Shown: positions 7,248 to 12,548 of the stretch, piece by piece
Layout: every line of letters starts with the position of its first letter
Numbering within the stretch: position 1 is the first letter of the stretch
Source: Bacteroidales bacterium UBA1215
Lineage (GTDB): Bacteria > Bacteroidota > Bacteroidia > Bacteroidales > WCHB1-69
Assembly: GCA_002309475.1 (NCBI GenBank)
Contig: DBXJ01000056.1
Coordinates: 1 to 12,548 of the forward strand
Length of the DNA stretch: 12,548 bases
Direction of reading: 5' to 3'
Made by a program: the position numbers and the translations under genes
The notes under the pieces: model-generated
What the model saw: the letters and a program-made list of their open reading frames with translations, nothing else
Told to the model about the DNA's origin: nothing
The model's database searches: none

Positions 7248-9437
7248 ATGGCAAAGAGAGTGCTTTATATAGTCCTTATGGCTATGTTGGGTGTGGCAAA
7301 TGCCCAACAATTTTATCCATTTGGCTTTCAATATGGCAATATTGCCACATATCATCAATTTTCGCAAGCTTTAAAAAATCCATTTGCAGGTGGAATGAAC
7401 AGCATGCAGTTTGCACGAATGGATTGCAATCAAGATGGTGTAAAAGATATGGTTGCTTTTGATGTGCAAAACAAGAAAATACGTGTTTTTATTCTTCAAA
7501 ATGGTGAATATGTTTATCAACCGCAGTATGCAAAATATTTTCCTTCAATACGAGGTTTCATGCAGTTGATAGATTTTGACGGAGATGGTCGTGAAGATTT
7601 GTTCACCTATAAAAATGCCGGCATTCAGGTCTATAGAAATATTTCTGATTCAATATTGCAATTTGAATTGTTTACCGATCAAATCAAATCGGTGTATTAC
7701 CAAACGCCTATCAATTTGTTTTGTACAGAAGGCGACTATTTGGTGATAAAAGATTTAGACGGAGACGGAGATTTGGACATCTTGGCATTTTGGTCATTGG
7801 GAAAATATGTTGACTATCACCGTAATATGTCGGTGGAAAAATATTCCGATTTAAATCATTTGGAATACGAAGTTGTCGACCGTTGTTATGGGCATTTCTC
7901 CGAAAGTGAAGAAAGCAATCGTATTACTTTGAATGACGATTGCGGACAAAACTATCTGCCGCAACAAAAACAGCTAAGACATACCGGCTCCACAATGTTG
8001 TCCATGTCCGTCAATCATGATAAAGATTTGATTTTAGGTGATATGGACTATCCGAATTTGGTCTTGTTGACAAATGGCGGCAGTGGCGATTCGGTGTATT
8101 TTGTACAACAAGATACCAATTTCCCGTCCAATAGTGTCAGTGTCAATTTGTACTCCATGCCATGTCCTATGCTGCTCAATATCAGTTCGGATACTATAAA
8201 AGATTTACTTGTATCACCTTTCGACTTGTCGCTGACAAAATCAGAAAATAAGGAAAGTGTTTGGTGGTATGAAAATCAAGGAACATGCTCCCAACCTGTG
8301 TTTTGTTTAAAAACAAAATCTTTCTTACAAGAAGATATGTTGGATTTTGGATCAGGAGCATTTCCGGTGTTTGCAGATATGAATGGTGACGGATTAACCG
8401 ATTTGTTGGTAGGCAATTACGGATATTTTGATAGTGCAAGCTACAACGATTATCTGCTCACTTGTCATTATTCGGCTGCCTTGGCATATTTTCAAAATAT
8501 CGGCACAAGCACCAATCCGAAATTTCAGTTGGTGACAGATGATTTCTTGCAATTGCGTTCATATAATATGGTTGCATTGTCGCCTGCCGTAGCCGACTTA
8601 AACGGTGACGGGAAAATGGATGTCTTAGTCGCTAATTCAAAAGGACAATTACTTTATTTTCAGAATAATACACAAGCGACAGAACTGCAATTTTCCACTA
8701 TGGATACGCTGCCTTTGCAATTGCCGGTTTTTGCAAGTATTGCCTTATATGATGTTAATCAAGACAATAAAGTTGATTTGGTAGTTGGTAATAGGACAGG
8801 CAAGATGGCTCTTTATCTTAATCAGCAGGCAACATATCCTGCTTTTGTCTTGCAAAATGAGCAATGGGGCGGAATAGATGTACGCAATTATGAGGAATCT
8901 TATTTCGGTTATGCCACACCGACTCTTTATGATACTTTTCTTTTAGTCGGTAGTGAAAGTGGTAGAATATATTGCTATTCATACAATCCTAATGATTATG
9001 AACAACTTACTCTACAGATGAACAATTTGTTTGTGGAAGATGAAAATCTGTGGATGCCTGTTTATGAAGGTATTCGTACTGCAATTGCAGTGCAAGATAT
9101 TGACAATGATGGTTTTACTGATGCAGTGATTGGAAATTTTTCCGGCGGATTGGCATTCTATCAAGGTGTTCAGCCTCCTAATCGTTCGGTAAAAATAGAA
9201 GAATTTGTGCAAAATGAAATCTATTTATTCCCGAATCCGGCTAACAGTCAATTATATAGCAGTTTGCAGGAAGATGTTTTACTCACATTTTATAATCTAT
9301 TAGGTCAAAAAGTGGCGGAAAAAACACTTGACCATTCAAGTGTGTGCGATATAAGTGATATAAAATCAGGATTTTATTTTGTAAAAATACAAATTCAGTC
9401 CGGCAAAATATATGTACAAAAATTGTTGAAAAACTAA
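7248..9437 (+). CDS. FG-GAP/VCBS-repeat surface protein with type IX secretion sorting domain
   Basis: This 729-residue exported protein starts with a signal peptide (MAKRVLYIVLMAMLGVANA before QQ). It carries seven calcium-binding-loop motifs of the FG-GAP/VCBS beta-propeller type, with aspartates at about residues 59 (DCNQDGVKD), 109 (DFDGDGRED), 169 (DLDGDGDLD), 377 (DMNGDGLTD), 450 (DLNGDGKMD), 502 (DVNQDNKVD) and 617 (DIDNDGFTD). The early blades are separated from the later ones by a 200-residue stretch. The C-terminus (about 655-729) matches the type A T9SS sorting domain: LFPNPANSQLY (Pro662-Pro664), FYNLLGQKV, then DISDIKSGFYFVKI and a basic end. The protein should cross the outer membrane by T9SS and be displayed or released. 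The ligand is unknown; adhesion or glycan binding is inferred. The next gene starts 11 nt downstream. Confidence 0.87.
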   Translation: MAKRVLYIVLMAMLGVANAQQFYPFGFQYGNIATYHQFSQALKNPFAGGMNSMQFARMDCNQDGVKDMVAFDVQNKKIRVFILQNGEYVYQPQYAKYFPSIRGFMQLIDFDGDGREDLFTYKNAGIQVYRNISDSILQFELFTDQIKSVYYQTPINLFCTEGDYLVIKDLDGDGDLDILAFWSLGKYVDYHRNMSVEKYSDLNHLEYEVVDRCYGHFSESEESNRITLNDDCGQNYLPQQKQLRHTGSTMLSMSVNHDKDLILGDMDYPNLVLLTNGGSGDSVYFVQQDTNFPSNSVSVNLYSMPCPMLLNISSDTIKDLLVSPFDLSLTKSENKESVWWYENQGTCSQPVFCLKTKSFLQEDMLDFGSGAFPVFADMNGDGLTDLLVGNYGYFDSASYNDYLLTCHYSAALAYFQNIGTSTNPKFQLVTDDFLQLRSYNMVALSPAVADLNGDGKMDVLVANSKGQLLYFQNNTQATELQFSTMDTLPLQLPVFASIALYDVNQDNKVDLVVGNRTGKMALYLNQQATYPAFVLQNEQWGGIDVRNYEESYFGYATPTLYDTFLLVGSESGRIYCYSYNPNDYEQLTLQMNNLFVEDENLWMPVYEGIRTAIAVQDIDNDGFTDAVIGNFSGGLAFYQGVQPPNRSVKIEEFVQNEIYLFPNPANSQLYSSLQEDVLLTFYNLLGQKVAEKTLDHSSVCDISDIKSGFYFVKIQIQSGKIYVQKLLKN

Positions 9438-9448
9438 AAATTGACAGG

Positions 9449-10843
9449 ATGAGAAATTGCATAATCATAGTTTCGGTTTTGTTTACATTGTTCTTGTCAA
9501 TAATGAGTGTAAAAGATACTTGTCGGCGAGCCGACGAGCAATATGTACCACAATATCATACCTATCAACAGATACAGGAAAACAATTTGTTGGTAGTGGG
9601 AATTTTACATAATTTTACCGATTATCATGTTCATCATGGTTTGCAGAAGGGCTTGCAATACAAACTGATAGAGCAATTTGCAAAAGAGCATAGTCTCCAT
9701 GTTCAATTTAAGGTTTTTGAAACATACCAAGAAAGTCTTCATGCTTTGGCAAATCATAAAATAGATGTGTTTTTGTCAGATTTTTCGCCACTTGCAGAGG
9801 GAAAAATTCTGTTTGATTATTGCAAGCCCTTTGCCAAGTCGAAAATTGTGCTGTTGCAAAATAAGCAATTCCCCATTGTAAAAATCAAAAACAACCACAT
9901 GAACATTATTCCGCATGATACAACAATCACTATGGCGGTAACGGCATTTTCTGTTTACGATAAAGAGATAAAACAATTGTTGGATAGTCTTAAAAATCAT
10001 CAGGTAAAATGCAAAATTATCCGCACGATAGATGAAAGTGAGGTTTTGTCATATATTGATTCTTCCAAGGTGGATATTGCCTTCTGTAGTCAACGGGTGG
10101 TTTATGCTTATCTTCCTTTTTATCAGCATATTAACAGTAATTTTTATATCAATGACGAAGTTTTGCATTGCTGGGTGGTGGAAAAAGGTAATCATTCTCT
10201 TAGAGATACTATAAATGTCTGGTTGGAAAATTTCCAACAGACAAAAGTCTATCAATCATTAATGAAGAAATACACCGCTTACAATGCCGCCAATACTATT
10301 TCCACCAAGGGAAAAATTTCTCCTTATGATAATCTCTTTAAACATTATGCAAAGCAGTATCAGGTAGATTGGCGTTTGGTGGCTGCCATTGCCTATAGGG
10401 AATCGCGATTCAATCCGGCAGTGGAAGGTGGAGCCGGTGCCATGGGATTGATGCAAATGGTGCCTTCAACCGCACAACATTTAGGCGTGGAAAGTCTTGC
10501 TACACCCGAAGAACAGATTGCCGCAGGTTGTAAGTTGGTGTCGATTTTATATAAGAAGGCGAATGCCAAGCACGTTGACAGCAACGATGTGCCTTATTTT
10601 GTAGCAGCTGCCTACAATGCCGGTTTTTCTGTGATAGAAAAGGCGATGGACTATACAGAAAAGTATGGATTTTCGTCCCGTTCGTGGAGGAATGTCAAAA
10701 TATCGCTTGTTGTCATGGAAGAAGAAGCCTTGAAAAAACATTATGCAGGCAGTACTTATTTTAGAAAGAAAAAACATGCAGTCCGTTATTCAACGGAAGT
10801 GGTAAAATCGTATAAACATTATTGTAATTTAGTTGACAATTGA
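9449..10843 (+). CDS. MltF-like membrane-bound lytic murein transglycosylase
   Basis: This 464-residue envelope enzyme cleaves the MurNAc-GlcNAc bond of peptidoglycan to give 1,6-anhydro ends. A hydrophobic N-terminal stretch (about residues 4-21) is either an uncleaved anchor or a signal; I see no lipobox. A type 3 solute-binding domain (about 45-280, e.g. LLVVGILHNF and HKIDVFLSDFSPL) has the MltF architecture, in which it regulates the enzyme. The C-terminal SLT domain contains YRESRFNP with the catalytic Glu318, GAMGLMQMVPSTA (Gly333-Leu-Met-Gln) and AAYNAG (387-392), the standard family 1 lytic transglycosylase motifs. It lies 11 nt after the T9SS cargo gene and its stop is 1 nt before the next start, so it is very likely cotranscribed. 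ATG 9449 precedes the hydrophobic segment with a short basic leader, as expected. Confidence 0.9.
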   Translation: MRNCIIIVSVLFTLFLSIMSVKDTCRRADEQYVPQYHTYQQIQENNLLVVGILHNFTDYHVHHGLQKGLQYKLIEQFAKEHSLHVQFKVFETYQESLHALANHKIDVFLSDFSPLAEGKILFDYCKPFAKSKIVLLQNKQFPIVKIKNNHMNIIPHDTTITMAVTAFSVYDKEIKQLLDSLKNHQVKCKIIRTIDESEVLSYIDSSKVDIAFCSQRVVYAYLPFYQHINSNFYINDEVLHCWVVEKGNHSLRDTINVWLENFQQTKVYQSLMKKYTAYNAANTISTKGKISPYDNLFKHYAKQYQVDWRLVAAIAYRESRFNPAVEGGAGAMGLMQMVPSTAQHLGVESLATPEEQIAAGCKLVSILYKKANAKHVDSNDVPYFVAAAYNAGFSVIEKAMDYTEKYGFSSRSWRNVKISLVVMEEEALKKHYAGSTYFRKKKHAVRYSTEVVKSYKHYCNLVDN

Positions 10844-10844
10844 T

Positions 10845-12491
10845 ATGAAAATAATTATTGTAGGCGGAGTGGCAGGTGGAGCAACAGCAGCCGCTCGTTT
10901 AAGAAGATTGGATGAAAAAGCTCAAATAATAATGATTGACAAAGGGGATTATATCTCTTATGCCAATTGTGGTTTGCCATATTATTTAGGTGGAGTTATC
11001 AAAAACAGAGAACGTTTGTTTCTGCAAACACCGCAATCTTTCTATAGTCGTTATAGAATAGATGTGAGAATTGCTTCCGAAGTAACAAAAATTGATTGCA
11101 AAAATAAGCAAGTGGAGGTGAAAAATCTCACCAACGGGGACGTTTATAGCGAATCTTATGACAAATTGATACTTTCCACCGGAGTGGAACCTATCAAACC
11201 CGATATAGAAGGTGTTGACAACGAAGGCATCTTCATGCTTCGTAATGTGGCGGATACCGATGCAATAAAAAGATATATCTCCAACCACAATATTCAGCGT
11301 GCCGTTGTTGTCGGTGCCGGATTTATCGGTATGGAAATGGTTGAAAATCTCACTCATTTAGGAATAGAAGTCAGCATTGTAGAAGCAAAAAAACAATTGC
11401 TGCCTATCTTGGATTTTTCCATGTCGGCTTTGGTGCAAGATTATTTGACACGCAAAAATATAAAATTTTATTTAGGAAACACCGTTACAAAAATCTTCCG
11501 TCAAGGTGAAGATTTGTGTTTGGCATTGAGCAACGGCGAGCAATGTTCCTGCCAGATGATTATTCTTTCCATTGGCGTAAAAGCCGATACAAAAATAGAA
11601 TCTGATGCCGGACTTCAATTAGATGCCAAAGGAAGTGTAGTGGTTGATAAATATTTAAGAACTTCCGACAAAGATATTTATGCTGTAGGAGATATGATAG
11701 TTTTCAATCATCCTGTTACACAAAAGCCCAAGCCGGTATTTTTGGCAGGACCGGCTAACAAGCAAGGCAGAATTGTTGCGGATAATATTGTTTTTGACAA
11801 TATTTCTCATTATGAAGGCTCTGTGGGTACGTCTATAATGAAATTGTTTGATATGACTATTGCCACTACGGGTTTGACAGCATCGGAATTAAAAGACAAT
11901 GGCTTTAATTACAAAAGTTCTATTACGCATTCTCCATCGCATGCCACATATTATCCCGACGCCTCGCAGATGAGTATTAAATTGAATTTTGATGCACAGT
12001 CAGGACAATTATACGGTGCTCAAATTGTAGGTTTTGACGGCGTTGATAAGCGAATAGATATCTTTTCTCTTACCATTGCACATCGTGGAACCGTGCAAGA
12101 CTTGTGTGCTTTTGAACAAGCCTATGCTCCTCCTTTCTCGTCTGCTAAAGATCCTGTCAATATAGCTGCCACAACTGCGGAAAACTTGTTGCACGGACTC
12201 TTGGATAATATTACATGGCACGAGGTGTTAGATCATCAAGACGCATATCAATTGTTGGATGTGCGTACCAACGATGAATATGCAAAAGGCAGCATTGCCG
12301 GAGCATTGCATATTCCTGTGGATGAATTAAGAAATCGTTTGGACGAATTGCCAAAAAATAAGCAATTGGTAGTATTTTGTGCAGTAGGCATGCGGGCCTA
12401 TCTGGCAACGAGAATTTTGTTGCAAAATGGTTTTTCCGCTTTGAACTTATCGGGGGGATATAAAACCTATTCTGCAGTGGCAAAAATGTAA
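10845..12491 (+). CDS. CoA-disulfide reductase / persulfide reductase with C-terminal rhodanese domain
   Basis: The protein has 548 residues and is cytoplasmic. It is an FAD- and NAD(P)H-dependent oxidoreductase of the CoA-disulfide reductase branch. The FAD-binding IIVGGVAGGATAAARLRRL is at the start. The single-cysteine motif SYANCGLPYY has its redox Cys at residue 42. The NAD(P)H-binding VVVGAGFIGMEMVENL and the second FAD motif DIYAVGDM follow, then a dimerisation domain. The last ~105 residues form a rhodanese domain (LLDVRTNDEYAKGSIAGALHIP) with loop C-A-V-G-M-R and active Cys512. Known CoADR-RHD and Npsr enzymes of this layout reduce CoA disulfide, CoA persulfide or polysulfide, so a role in sulfur trafficking or disulfide defence is inferred; which substrate is physiological cannot be read here. 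NADH oxidase is a less likely reading. ATG 10845 is chosen over the TTG at 10833 inside the previous gene. The upstream stop ends at 10843. Confidence 0.9.
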   Translation: MKIIIVGGVAGGATAAARLRRLDEKAQIIMIDKGDYISYANCGLPYYLGGVIKNRERLFLQTPQSFYSRYRIDVRIASEVTKIDCKNKQVEVKNLTNGDVYSESYDKLILSTGVEPIKPDIEGVDNEGIFMLRNVADTDAIKRYISNHNIQRAVVVGAGFIGMEMVENLTHLGIEVSIVEAKKQLLPILDFSMSALVQDYLTRKNIKFYLGNTVTKIFRQGEDLCLALSNGEQCSCQMIILSIGVKADTKIESDAGLQLDAKGSVVVDKYLRTSDKDIYAVGDMIVFNHPVTQKPKPVFLAGPANKQGRIVADNIVFDNISHYEGSVGTSIMKLFDMTIATTGLTASELKDNGFNYKSSITHSPSHATYYPDASQMSIKLNFDAQSGQLYGAQIVGFDGVDKRIDIFSLTIAHRGTVQDLCAFEQAYAPPFSSAKDPVNIAATTAENLLHGLLDNITWHEVLDHQDAYQLLDVRTNDEYAKGSIAGALHIPVDELRNRLDELPKNKQLVVFCAVGMRAYLATRILLQNGFSALNLSGGYKTYSAVAKM

Positions 12492-12527
12492 TTTTTAAAA
12501 TTTTTTAATTGTAATAAATTGACAATC
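12492..12527. other. 3' flank of the CoA reductase gene, AT-rich
   Basis: About 36 nt of AT-rich DNA follow the stop. An imperfect inverted AATTTTT / AAAATTT pattern is present, but it is too AT-rich and short to call a terminator with confidence. Confidence 0.3.
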
Positions 12528-12548
12528 ATATATATATATATATATATA
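12528..12548. repeat. (AT)n dinucleotide tract at the window end
   Basis: Twenty-one bases of strictly alternating A and T begin at 12528 and run to the last base of the window, so the true length is unknown. It lies 37 nt beyond the stop of the last gene. Such tracts are unusual in coding DNA and prone to slippage; it could also mark a contig end or a low-complexity gap. Confidence 0.8.

Noticed and set aside
10986..11357. A 123-residue - strand open frame inside the CoA reductase gene
   Set aside because: It lies wholly antisense to conserved FAD and NAD(P)H motifs, with no promoter or ribosome site.
12519..12540. TTGACA followed by TATATA, resembling an E. coli sigma-70 promoter
   Set aside because: The primary sigma factor of Bacteroidota does not use this consensus, and the spacing and repeat nature make it a chance match.
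1..12548. Search by eye for CRISPR repeats, insertion sequence ends, tRNA or phage and defence genes
   Set aside because: No regular spaced repeats, transposase, integrase, tRNA cloverleaf or defence-family motif was seen.

Overview
The window reads as ordinary chromosomal DNA from an anaerobic or microaerophilic member of the Bacteroidota, probably of the order Bacteroidales. The evidence is AT-rich DNA, Bacteroidetes-type promoter elements (TAnnTTTG at three gene or operon starts), A-rich leaders with few Shine-Dalgarno sequences, and a secreted protein with a type IX secretion (Por) C-terminal sorting domain. The protein families also fit: a fused ADP-forming acetyl-CoA synthetase, a CoA-disulfide reductase-rhodanese fusion and a SPOR-like secreted protein. 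No species is claimed.

Layout. Positions 1-144 hold the last 47 codons of an unrecognised + strand gene. It converges, across a perfect 12-bp bidirectional terminator hairpin, on a - strand AMP-dependent acyl-CoA synthetase (245-1894). Divergent from the synthetase is a small LEA/WHy-type lipoprotein gene (2076-2642) ending in a clear terminator (2681-2709). A TATTTTTG promoter then heads a tight cluster: fused-subunit acetyl-CoA synthetase (2935-4995), a DUF2147-like secreted protein overlapping it by 1 nt, dTDP-glucose 4,6-dehydratase rfbB (5443-6495), and a secreted protein with a SPOR-like C-terminus whose start overlaps the end of rfbB. A second promoter (TATCTTTG, 7212-7219) heads another tight cluster: a 729-residue FG-GAP/VCBS-repeat T9SS cargo (7248-9437), an MltF-like lytic transglycosylase (9449-10843) and a CoA-disulfide reductase with a C-terminal rhodanese domain (10845-12491). 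The window ends in an (AT)n tract.

Function. Two themes recur. One is CoA and energy metabolism: acyl-CoA synthetase, ADP-forming acetyl-CoA synthetase making ATP from acetyl-CoA, and CoA-disulfide or persulfide reductase. The other is cell-envelope work: lipoprotein, DUF2147 protein, dTDP-sugar synthesis, SPOR-like protein, T9SS surface protein and peptidoglycan lyase. The co-transcription is inferred from spacing; there is no proof that the mixed clusters form a functional pathway.

I found no tRNA, rRNA, CRISPR array, insertion sequence, integrase, toxin-antitoxin pair or defence cassette. I do not see a convincing undescribed system. The most useful leads are the SPOR-like orphan, the T9SS cargo-transglycosylase-CoA reductase unit, and the atypical C-terminal lysine motif of the acyl-CoA synthetase.
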